Of a stretch of 64,000 nt of DNA, positions 47,401 through 56,011 are shown piece after piece. Source of the DNA: CAVTJX01 sp963735175 (GTDB lineage Bacteria; Electryoneota; RPQS01); contig CAVTJX010000005.1 in NCBI GenBank assembly GCA_963735175.1, positions 1 to 64,000 of the forward strand, read 5' to 3'. Every line of letters starts with the position of its first letter. Positions within the stretch are counted from its first letter, which is position 1. The notes under the pieces were generated by a model. That model did not search any database and was not told the origin of the DNA. It saw only the letters and a program-made list of their open reading frames with translations. Made by a program: the position numbers and the translations under genes.

Positions 47401-48117
47401 AATCCGTCGCAGATTTACCGCTGGATGAGCCATGCCATTCACGTCGAGATCCCGGGCAACGCCTGGATCCGGGGGAATGGCGCCAACCTCGAATTGTACG
47501 GCGATCTCTGGGTGAACAAGGATCGCAATTACGATCCCACTATCAACGGTGAGATCAATGTCCGCGAGGACGTCAGCCGGGTGAGTCTGCTGGGGCGCGA
47601 GTTCCGGGTGAAGAGCGGCGTGGTTCGCTTCGCAGGGCCGATCGCCGATCCGGCCGTGGATATTACGGCGCAGCGTGAATTTGAAGACGGCAGACGCTAT
47701 GAAATCACCATCACCGGCACCGTCAACAACATGAAAACGTCGGTGGGCGGCGATTCGCTGGCGGGCATTCTGAAGGGCGAATTGCAGAGCGCCGCGGGGG
47801 TTCAATCGACGGCGACCTCGCTGGCGACAAGTCAGTTGTCCAGCCTGGTCGGCGGCTTGTCCGGTCTGAATGTTTTCAATTTCCGTCCGGGAGCGGGCGG
47901 CGGCGTGGAAGGTCTGACGACCGGCTCGCTGGAAGTCGGCACGTACGTGACGGACCGCCTGTTCGTGCGGGTGCTGCAGCCGGTCGAGGCTCAGACCGGC
48001 GGCCAGGTCGTGACGCTGGAGTATGGTCTGCTGCAATGGCTCAAACTTCGCACGACGCAACAGGGTCTGAACGGCAGCGCGGCCCTGGAACTGCTCTTTC
48101 AATTCGATTGGAGATAA
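44423..48117 (+). CDS. tamB: TamB-like (DUF490) translocation and assembly module protein (two frameshifts)
   Basis: About 1230 residues after repair. An N-terminal anchor TM (residues about 8-28, GLWVFIGLVIIAIVVVMLAL) is followed by an AsmA-like start and a long beta-helical body of alternating hydrophobic strands. The C-terminal TamB/DUF490 domain contains INGEINVREDVSRVSLLGREF, TSVGGDSLAGILKGELQ and the end LELLFQFDWR. Frame shifts of +1 occur near 46095 (LRHARFG to SYSVERASL) and near 46505 (VQLVGR to EQDMTLELSG). The protein spans the periplasm as a hydrophobic-groove conduit in known members. It sits between two Omp85 genes, only 6 bp from the second. Confidence 0.9.
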
Positions 48118-48123
48118 CGCGAC

Positions 48124-49398
48124 ATGCGCGCCTGGATGCTTGCACTGCTGCTGGTGACCGCCGCGATTGCCGACGACGGATTGGTGATCACGAAAATCGA
48201 AATCAACGGCCTGCGCTCGACAAAATCCTGGGTGGTCGAACGCGAACTGCATTTCTCGGTGGGCGACACCGTCAGCCGCGCGGAATTGTGGAACGCGCGC
48301 AAGCGGCTGCAGAATCTGAGCGTCTTCAACGACGTCTGGATGGGCACTTCGCGCGACGGTCTCGTGCGCATCAATGTCTCGGAAATCTGGCCGCTGTGGC
48401 CGATCCTTCAGGTGAATTTGCAGGATGGCCAGCTCGGCGATGTCGTCTCGAAGCCGAAGGAGTTCTTTCGCAATGCCACGATTTACGCCGGAGCCCGTCA
48501 CCTGAATTTCCGCGGCAATGCCGGACAGGTTTACTCGCAGTTGCAGTTCGGCGCGTCGCAGGGTTTCGATCTGGGTTACCGTACGCGCTGGCTGGCGCCG
48601 CGGCTGCCGCTGGCGGTTCGGATCTACGCCGCCAATTTGAGCAAGTCCGACCCGCACCCGGCGGTGATCGATTCCACACGCTATCTGCGGGAGACACGCT
48701 ACTCGATCGACATCTCACCGCGCGAGGGCGCGCGCACGCGGCCCGGGGTCGAGCTGCGTTATCAGGCGATTGCCCAGGACAAGACTCCCCCGGCCGAGGG
48801 CCTGCACCAGCGCACCTACTGGTTCAGCCCCTACATTATTTTTGACCGCCGCGACCTCGAGTGGTATCCGTCCGAAGGTTCGCGTACGGAAGTCCGCGTC
48901 GATCTGGCCACGGGAGACGCGCATTTTATCCGCTCGTATTACGATCTGCGCGGCTATTTCGCATTCTGGCAAGCCGAGCCGCGACGCGCGCCGGTGCTGG
49001 CGCTGCGGGCCGCCGCCGCCACTTCGTCTTCGGAGACACCGAGTTGGGCGCACTTTTACCACGGCTTCAACGTCGGACTGCGGGGCTACCGCCGCATCAA
49101 GAGCGAAGAGGCGGGCTTCATCCTCGGCGAGGCGGAAGTCCGCTGGCCCATCGGCCCCGAGGGTTATTACAACGTGCCCCTGATCGGCCGCTATGGACGT
49201 CACTGGCCGTGGGGGCTTTACGGTTTCGGTTTTGTGCAGCGCACGCAGCTTACTATCGACACCCACCGCGACGAGCGGTTGAGCGCCGGTGGCGGATTCT
49301 ATCTGCGCATGCCCTATATCGACCTTGTACAGGTCTCCCTCGCCGTCCGCCGCCGGGGCGGCCACGAGTTTTCCTTCACCACCGGCCTCGGCTTTTAA
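48124..49398 (+). CDS. Second Omp85/D15 surface-antigen outer-membrane protein
   Basis: 424 residues with GGAGA before the ATG. Signal peptide MRAWMLALLLVTAAIA. One POTRA unit (VITKIEINGLRSTKSWVVERELHFSVGDTV, about 22-51, ending VRINVSEIWPLWPI) and a barrel of about 14-16 strands with a family loop FNVGLRGYRRIKSEEAG and a terminal Phe (TTGLGF). It is cotranscribed with the TamB-like gene. It has fewer POTRA domains than BamA, closer to small TamA- or FhaC-like Omp85 members. Confidence 0.85.
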   Translation: MRAWMLALLLVTAAIADDGLVITKIEINGLRSTKSWVVERELHFSVGDTVSRAELWNARKRLQNLSVFNDVWMGTSRDGLVRINVSEIWPLWPILQVNLQDGQLGDVVSKPKEFFRNATIYAGARHLNFRGNAGQVYSQLQFGASQGFDLGYRTRWLAPRLPLAVRIYAANLSKSDPHPAVIDSTRYLRETRYSIDISPREGARTRPGVELRYQAIAQDKTPPAEGLHQRTYWFSPYIIFDRRDLEWYPSEGSRTEVRVDLATGDAHFIRSYYDLRGYFAFWQAEPRRAPVLALRAAAATSSSETPSWAHFYHGFNVGLRGYRRIKSEEAGFILGEAEVRWPIGPEGYYNVPLIGRYGRHWPWGLYGFGFVQRTQLTIDTHRDERLSAGGGFYLRMPYIDLVQVSLAVRRRGGHEFSFTTGLGF

Positions 49399-49418
49399 TC
49401 CGCTTACCCCATCCTCCC

Positions 49419-50429
49419 GTGTACCAATACCTGCGGCCGCTCCTCTTTCTGCGTAATCCCGAAGCCGTTCATGAATCCGCGATGAGGGGCTTCGCCGCCC
49501 TGCAATCCTGCGCAGCCGGGCGGGCCGTGCTGCGCGTGATGGCCGGCGCGCCGCCCGCGCAACCCGTGGAAGCGATGGGGCTGCGCTTTTGCCATCCGCT
49601 GGGCATTGCCGCGGGCTTTGATAAAGATGCGCGCGCCGCCTTAGCCGTGCAGGAATTGGGGTTCTCATTTGTCGAGGTCGGCACGGTGACGCCGCGTCCG
49701 CAGCCGGGGAACGACAAGCCGCGCATCTGGCGCTTTCCCGAAGCGAAGGCGCTGGTCAATGCGCTGGGCTTTCCGGGCGAGGGGATGGAGCGCGTGGGCG
49801 AGCGGCTGCTGAAGATCCGCGCGCGCGGCCTGGTAACAATTCCGCTGGGCATCAATCTCGGCAAGAACAAGGACACTGCCGCTGAGGACGCGGTGCAGGA
49901 TTACCGCGCGGTGCTCGAGTATCTGTATGAGTTCGGCGATTATTTTGTGGTCAACGTGTCTTCACCGAATACCGCCGGCTTGCGTGACTTGCAGGGCCTC
50001 GCTACGCTGCGGCCGCTACTCGCGTCGCTGATGGAGCGCACGACGGCACGGGGAGGCAAGCCGCTGCTGGTGAAAATCGCGCCCGACCTCGCCGACGAGG
50101 ACGTGTGCGCGATTGGCTGCCTCACGCGCGAATTGGGGATGGCGGGAGTCGTCGCGGGCAACACTACCATTCAGCGCGATCTGGTGCCGCGCGCGGCCAC
50201 GCTCGAGCGCGGCGGTCTGTCGGGCGCGCCGCAGTTCATGCGCACGCGCAAACTGGTGGCATTGCTGCGCAGTGAACTCGCGGCCACACAGACGCTGATC
50301 GCGGCGGGCGGCATTTTCAACCACGATCAATTGGTGGAGTGCCAGATGCTGGGCGCAAAGCTGGCGCAGGTCTACACGGCGTTCATTTATCACGGTCCGA
50401 GATGCGCGCGGAAGATTGTCCAAGGATGA
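49419..50429 (+). CDS. pyrD: Dihydroorotate dehydrogenase (quinone), class 2
   Basis: About 336 residues from a GTG at 49419; the frame is open upstream inside the previous gene. It oxidises dihydroorotate to orotate with membrane quinone. Class-2 features: the N-terminal helical membrane-association region (RPLLFLRNPEAVHESAMRG), NPLGIAAGFDK-type GIAAGFDKDA, VEVGTVTPRPQPGN, the catalytic-serine stretch VVNVSSPNTAGLR (Ser), and LIAAGGIFNHDQ for FMN. A palindrome-type terminator follows (50496-50527). Confidence 0.92.
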   Translation: MYQYLRPLLFLRNPEAVHESAMRGFAALQSCAAGRAVLRVMAGAPPAQPVEAMGLRFCHPLGIAAGFDKDARAALAVQELGFSFVEVGTVTPRPQPGNDKPRIWRFPEAKALVNALGFPGEGMERVGERLLKIRARGLVTIPLGINLGKNKDTAAEDAVQDYRAVLEYLYEFGDYFVVNVSSPNTAGLRDLQGLATLRPLLASLMERTTARGGKPLLVKIAPDLADEDVCAIGCLTRELGMAGVVAGNTTIQRDLVPRAATLERGGLSGAPQFMRTRKLVALLRSELAATQTLIAAGGIFNHDQLVECQMLGAKLAQVYTAFIYHGPRCARKIVQG

Positions 50430-50495
50430 AGGCGGAAGGATGAAGGATGAATAAAGACACTTAACCGGCCTGACGACTTGTTGACGTAAACTCTT

Positions 50496-50527
50496 GTAGG
50501 GACATGGCATGCCATGTCCTACTTTTC
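50496..50527 (+). terminator. Terminator-like palindrome after pyrD
   Basis: GTAGG-ACATGGCATGCCATGTCCTAC (with one unpaired G), followed by TTTT. Confidence 0.6.
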
Positions 50528-50598
50528 TACCGATTCTGTTCTTAAGGTTAATAATATCCAATGCGATGCAAATTTTTTGACGGAACGGAATTTCGTAA

Positions 50599-50626
50599 AC
50601 GAAGAACGAAGAACGAAGAACGAAGA
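50599..50626 (+). repeat. Tandem heptanucleotide repeat ACGAAGA x4
   Basis: Four perfect tandem copies, 28 bp. Confidence 0.9.
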
Positions 50627-50833
50627 ACACGGAAAGGCGGATGGAGAGCTGAGTACACATTCAGGAAATGTACAAATGTGCAGGGCGGTTGTCAAGGGCT
50701 TTTTGAACAATTGTTCTATGCGATTGGGAATGCGGGGGATGGCAGTTGTGCGGCTTATGGAAGTAACGGTAACACAAAGGGCGGGAGTTTGTGACGGTGG
50801 GGTGCGTTCACATGGGAACGAGGGGGAAGCGGG

Positions 50834-50861
50834 AAATCCGAAATCCAAAATCCGAAATCCA
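50834..50861 (+). repeat. Tandem heptanucleotide repeat AAATCC(G/A) x4
   Basis: Four tandem copies alternating AAATCCG and AAATCCA, 28 bp. Confidence 0.85.
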
Positions 50862-50915
50862 AGTCAGAGGCGGATTCCGGGCAGGGCGAGGACGAACGGC
50901 GTCGACGAAAGGCTA

Positions 50916-50944
50916 TTGACATATTGAGTCGATTTCGATATGTT
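50916..50944 (+). promoter_or_regulatory. Putative sigma-70 promoter of the helicase gene
   Basis: TTGACA (50916-50921), 17 bp, TATGTT (50939-50944), 50 bp before the start codon. Confidence 0.6.
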
Positions 50945-50993
50945 TAACAATTCTTAGTGCACATTTTACACGAACCTGATTGGGGATAATTAT

Positions 50994-52970
50994 ATGTCAT
51001 GGCAAGGAGACCTACTTCCAGAGCAGATTGATGCGGCTTCGCATTTTGGTTCTCACGCACGCCTCTTGGCTGGACCAGGCACTGGGAAAACCAAAACACT
51101 CGTACATAGAGTTCTGTTCTTAGTTCAAGAAAGGAATCGATCCTCAAGGTGTGCTGCTTCTGACGTTTACCCGTGCGGCGGCACATGAGTTAAGGAAAAG
51201 GATTGGTGAGCATCTCTCACCAGAGTTGACCGTGCAAGTGTCAACACTTCACGCTTTTGCTCTGCGACAACTTCTGCGCAATACTCACATCAAACTTCCA
51301 TTACCAACACCGCTTCGCATTGCAGACGATTTTTGAGGAACGAAACATTATTCTCGAAGATCTTAAAGCCACACTCGAGCTCGTAAGTATTAAGGATGCT
51401 AAAGATTTCTTCAACCAGCTTTCGGCGGACTGGGAAAGTTTAAAGGCTCAAGAGGCGGGCTGGGAAACCCGATCGCCCAATGCCCCTTTCATCGGAGCGT
51501 GGCAAGAGCACAGGGCGCGCTATGGCTACATGCTTCGCTCTGAACTTGTATATCAGCTAAAGAAAGCACTCGAACAAAATCCTGATTTTGTCCTTGAAGG
51601 ACCCTTGACTCATCTACTCGTAGATGAGTATCAAGATTTGAACAAATGCGATCTGGCAGTGATCGACGCAATAAAAGCGAAGGGCGTGCAGTTGTACGTT
51701 GCTGGTGATGATGATCAAAGTATTTACGGGTTCCGCAAGGCGCATCCAGACGGAATTAGAAATTTCGTGGATATGAATGCCGGAGCTGGTGACTTAAAGC
51801 TGAAGACTTGCATGCTTTGCGCCCCCGCGATTCTCAGCGTCGCACAGTTTGTTGCGAATGGCGACACAAGACGTCTCGAAAAGGATCTAATAGCGCAACC
51901 TGGGCGAACTGGGGGTGAAGTTGCAATTTTACAGTTTAGGGAGCAAGAGGCTGAAGCCAAAGGCATCTCGAAGATCGTTGCTCACCTAATTCATGAAAAA
52001 GCTATTGCGCCTGAAGAGATTCTAGTCCTGTTAAGGTCCGACAGGAAGAGAGCATTTTCGTCTGTGATACGTACTGAACTTAAGTCGTTGGATATTCCTG
52101 TAGCCTCACCTATTGAAGATCCAGATGAAATGAACTTCAATGACAATAGAAAGATACGTTGCTATTTGAATCTTATTGCGAACTCTGAGGACAGTCTTGC
52201 ATGGCGAACCATTCTTCAATGGGACAACAATGGAATTGGCGAGAAGAAAATCGGTGCAGTCTGCGAATATGCAAGGGCGCATGGGCTGACATTCGCCCGC
52301 GCGGTCAGGGCCATACAGGCAAATGCTGATTGCATAGATTTTGCAGCAGGCAGAAAAATCGAAGAAGTTGCAGATCAGGTCAATGCAACCATCAAAACTC
52401 TGGCAATGGTTCCGCAACCGGATGCTAGTGACGAAGAAGAAAGTGGGTCTTGCAGAAATACTCTCAGCCGTGGCTGAAGCCACGATTACAAACCCTGAAG
52501 CGAGAGTGAGCATAATTAATGAATTTGACGCGATAGCAGGAGAAAATAATGTGCGAAGCGTCAATGGGCTTTTAGGGGCAATATCACTTTCGAATTCCGA
52601 AATTGAAACCGCCATCGAGCATGGAAAGATCAACATTCTGACTATGCATAAAGCCAAGGGATTAACAGCGGATGTTGCAATAATTGCTGCGACGGAAAAC
52701 GAATACATTCCTGGCAGGGCTATCGGAGATAGTGTTGACGATGAAAGACGACTTCTGTACGTTTCTATGACTAGAGCACGTCATTTCTTGTATATGACGT
52801 ATTGTGGTCATCGTTGGGGACGTCAAGAGCGTACTGGTGCCTCCAACGGACAAGCTCGGTCACTGACGCGATTTCTGGCTGACGGCCCAATCAAGGCTGT
52901 CGAAGGGAATCAAGTACTTAGAGTCCGTAGTCTGCCCTGCGGTCGTGCAGCAACCGTCGGCCATGCTTGA
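50994..52970 (+). CDS. UvrD/PcrA-type superfamily 1 DNA helicase (three frameshifts, AT-richer than neighbours)
   Basis: About 657 residues after repair. SF1A motifs in order: GPGTGKTKT (Walker A), LLTFTRAAAHELRKR (Ia), LVDEYQDLN (II), GDDDQSIYGFR (III), ILTMHKAKGLTADV (V), LLYVSMTRARHF (VI). It unwinds DNA 3' to 5' with ATP in known relatives. Frame changes of +1: near 51130 (VQE to KGIDPQG), near 51332 (a run of five T; DDF to EERNII) and near 52448 (EEESG to LAEILSA). Codon use and base composition are visibly AT-richer than the rest of the window, and repeats lie on both sides, suggesting acquisition by transfer. It is shorter than PcrA. Whether it is functional or decaying cannot be told here. 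Confidence 0.82.
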
Positions 52971-53508
52971 AGAGCCAGGCGATTCAGCAAGCTGACGTGA
53001 CGGTAGTAACCGCTCATTGTGAAGTTGCCAATCGCAAACGCAGTTGTGACCGTGGGGGCCGAGTCCTGAGTTCGAGGACCGTCTTGGGCGCGGTGGGAAG
53101 CTGAGATCCTTCCGGAAGCCCGTCAGGATGACCGAGGAAAGGTAGTGGGCGGTGTTCAGATTCGGGGAACCCGCGCAGGGTAACGTAGAACACGCGGGGT
53201 GAGGGCACCCCGCGCGGCGAGTTTCGTGTGGATCGCGATGTTGACGAGACGGATTGCGGCCGGGTTTTTGTTCGGGGGCGCGCCGAGGGTTTCGTGCGTG
53301 CCCAACCCGGCTCGTCCGGAATTCTTAAAGGGGTTCGGCTCAAACGCACGGGGTACGGGAATCCCGCGCGGCGAGTTGGGGCGGATTACGGGCGGCTCAG
53401 CGAGCCGCCTCGACGAGAAGCCATGATTAATAGGATTCTGGACGCCCGCCCGCAAGACCGAAGAGCGGGCGGTGTCCAGAATGACACTGTTGCAACAATG
53501 ACAAAATG
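52971..53508. repeat. Repeat-rich intergenic region after the helicase gene
   Basis: No gene. It contains an imperfect direct repeat (GAGGGCACCCCGCGCGGCG near 53203 and ACGGGAATCCCGCGCGGCG near 53354), the inverted copy of the dispersed repeat (53242-53321), a widespread-looking GTCATCC-type hairpin unit (about 53090-53130), and a long inverted repeat (ATTCTGGAC plus CCCGCCCGC at 53435-53453 with the complement at 53465-53482). Confidence 0.6.
53242..53321 (-). repeat. Dispersed intergenic repeat, inverted copy of 44258-44336
   Basis: On the minus strand it carries CCGGACGAGCCGGGTTGG and GAACAAAAACCCGGCCGCAA, matching the first copy with short gaps. Confidence 0.65.
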
Positions 53509-53545
53509 AAGCAGGCCGGATCGTTGGATCCGGCCTGCTTGTTTT
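53509..53545. terminator. Terminator hairpin at the oligoendopeptidase 3' side
   Basis: AAGCAGGCCGGATC and GATCCGGCCTGCTT around a 4-nt loop, then GTTTT. Confidence 0.8.
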
Positions 53546-53608
53546 CAGAGCGCACTGCCCCATTCACTTCGTTCAGGGCAGGCTGTGCGGCGACTACAGG
53601 CGGAGGGA

Positions 53609-55544
53609 TCAGCCCTTGGGAGTGGGCGGGGTGATCTTGGCGGGGAGGCGGCCGGTTTTCTTCAGGAGGACTTCCATCTCGTCGACGAGGGAGGCGAACT
53701 TCTTCATGGTGGTCTCCACCGGCTGCGGCTTGGACATATCCACGCCGGCGTCCTTCAGCAGATCGATCGGATACTTGGACGAACCGCCGCCGAGGAACTT
53801 CAGATACGCTTCCTTCGCGCCTTTTTCCTTGTTGATCACGCGCTGCGCGAGCGCCTGACTGGCGGCAAAGCTGGTGGCGTAGCGGTAGACGTAGAAGTTA
53901 CGGTAGAAATGCGGGATGCGGATCCACGTGTAGCCATACTCGGGATCGATGGTCACCGTGTCGCCGTAGTAATCCTTCATCGTCTGCACGTACATCTCGC
54001 CCAGCTTGTCGGCGGTGAGCGGTTCGCCCGCTTCGGCGGCCTGATGCATGCGCAGTTCGAAATCGGCGAACAGCACCTGCGTGATGAGCGTGCCGCGCAC
54101 GTTGTCGATGTACTGGTTGATCAGGTACAGCCGCTTGGCGGGATCCTTCTCCTTCTTCAGCAGGTCGTCCATCAGCAGCGCCTCGTTGAACGTCGAGGCG
54201 ACTTCGGCGACGAAGTAGCGGTAGTCGCCGTAGATGTAGGGCTGGTCCTTATGGCTGAAGTAGGAGTGCATCGCGTGGCCCATTTCGTGGGCCGTGGTGA
54301 ACATGTCGTCGAGCGTGTTGTTGTAGTTGAGCAGCATGTAGGGATGGCTGGTGTAGCTGCTGGTGGAATAGGCGCCGCTCCGCTTGCCCTTGGTTTCATA
54401 CACGTCCACCCAGCGGGAATGGAAGCCCTTGACCATCGGATCGACATACTCGGCCGAGGGGCGCCAGCGCCGTTTCGATCTGCTTGATGGCGTCGTCGTA
54501 CTTGACTTCGATCCGCGTTTCGGGGATGAGCGCGACGGAGAAATCGTAGGAGTGGATCTCGTCCAGGCCCAGCGCTTCCTTGCGCAGCCGGACGTACTTG
54601 TGCAGCGGCGCGAGGTTCTGCTTGACGGACGCGATCAGATTGAGATAGACGGTGGTGTCGATGTTCTCGCCGTCGAGGGACGCCTGCAGGCAGGAGCCGT
54701 AGTTGCGGGCGCGGGAATAGAACACATCCTTCTGAATATTGCCCGTCATCAGCGCCGCGGCCGTGTTCTTGTACTGGGCGTAGGTGTTGAGCAGGTTCAT
54801 GGCCGCGTCACGCCGCACGCGGGGATCGTTGTTCTCGAGCAGCATCTGCACGCGGCCTTCGCTGATCTGCACGTCGTTCCCCTTGTCGTCCTTGATCGTG
54901 GGGAAGGAAATGTCCGTGTTGCGCAGGGCGGTGCTGGCGTTGCCGGGAGCCTGCGCCATGATGCCGGAAAGCGCCAGCAAGCGTTCTTCGGGCGTCGACA
55001 GGGTGTGCGCGCGGGTGCGGAGGTTGTCGTTGATGAACTGGCGGTAGACGGCCAGCGCGGGCTTGTCCTGGTACCACTGTTCGAAGGTGGCATCCGGAAT
55101 CGAGACGAGTTCGGGCGAGAACCAGGCGAGCGCTTCGCCGAGCTTCGAGCCCAGCGACGCGGTCCGCTCCTTGTAGCCCGTGTACTTCTGGTTGCGGGTG
55201 TCCTGGTCATAGGACATGAAGGCATAGGCGCCGGCGTTGTCGGTTTTGATGCTGACTTCTTCCATGACCTTGAAGAACGCGAGGAGATCATCCGCCGACT
55301 TGGAAATCTTGCCTTCGTAGGTCTTCAGCGCCGGGATCATGCCTTCGATGACCTTGAGATCGGCTTCCCAGGCTTCGTCCGAAGCATAAAACGAGGACAG
55401 ATCCCAGGTGTACTTGACATCAATATCCTTGCGCTCTTTCAGTTCCTGGGTCTGAGCCGAGGCGGGGCTGGTGGTAAACAGGAATGGCAAAAGCAATCCT
55501 CCGAAAATCAGCCGTGAAAACGTGCGCGATGAAGACAACCGCAT
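53609..55544 (-). CDS. pepF: Oligoendopeptidase F-type M3 metallopeptidase, exported (one frameshift)
   Basis: About 644 residues after repair, with AAGGAGA before the ATG. Signal peptide LIFGGLLLPFLFTTSPASA precedes the M3B domain, so this copy acts in the periplasm or outside, unlike cytoplasmic PepF. The N-terminal part reads KYTWDLSSFYASDEAWEADL and the catalytic zinc site is TTAHEMGHAMHSY, with the downstream Glu in FNEALLMDDLL. It cleaves oligopeptides. The frame moves by one extra base near 54455 (IETALAPLG to EYVDPMVKGFHSRW). Confidence 0.9.
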
Positions 55545-55891
55545 CGACGGTCTCCTTGGTGATAAAGGAAAAGTTTATAAGATAAGAGCTTAGGCCGGGG
55601 GAATCGCGATCAGACGGGGGAGGTGCCGGAAGGACGCAACCCGCAGAAATCGTGAAAAGATACCCTCTTTCGCCGTAACATGCAAGCTACCGTGGGCGTA
55701 CTGGACGCTGCCTTGCCAAGTTCAAGCGGTTGATGGCGGCCAATGTTGCGCGCAGGCGGATGTCACCGGGTCCGGATGCCTCTGGTTACTCGATCTGCAA
55801 AGCCGATTCGTGACGGTGCATGAGATAGATAAATAGGAGATAGGACTATTACGAATAAGCACAAATTGTGTGAAAAGACGATGACTAAATC
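55545..55891. other. Divergent intergenic region
   Basis: No gene seen. AT-rich around 55820-55920 ahead of the promoter for the next gene. Confidence 0.4.
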
Positions 55892-55920
55892 TTGTATTCT
55901 CACATAGTCGTGATTATATT
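55892..55920 (+). promoter_or_regulatory. Putative sigma-70 promoter of the giant secreted protein
   Basis: TTGTAT (55892-55897), 17 bp, TATATT (55915-55920): the same hexamers and spacing as the promoter at 4916-4944. Confidence 0.6.
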
Positions 55921-56011
55921 TTGAAGCCTTCCTAATCCGCATCAAGCCGTACGAATATTTCCCCAATTGAATGCCATTATCAGTGACACTCAATGCTTCG
56001 AGGAGGAGTCA

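Larger units (their letters stand above)
50430..50915. other. Intergenic region with heptanucleotide repeats and a terminator-like palindrome
   Basis: No gene seen. It holds GAAGGAT twice in tandem (50435-50448), the palindrome at 50496-50527, ACGAAGA four times in tandem (50599-50626) and AAATCC(G/A) four times in tandem (50834-50861). Confidence 0.55.

Noticed and set aside
46861..48657. 598-codon minus-strand frame opposite tamB
   Set aside because: Shadow of a recognised gene; no start context or domains.
50514..50927. 137-codon frame in the repeat region before the helicase
   Set aside because: Largely the translation of heptanucleotide repeats.
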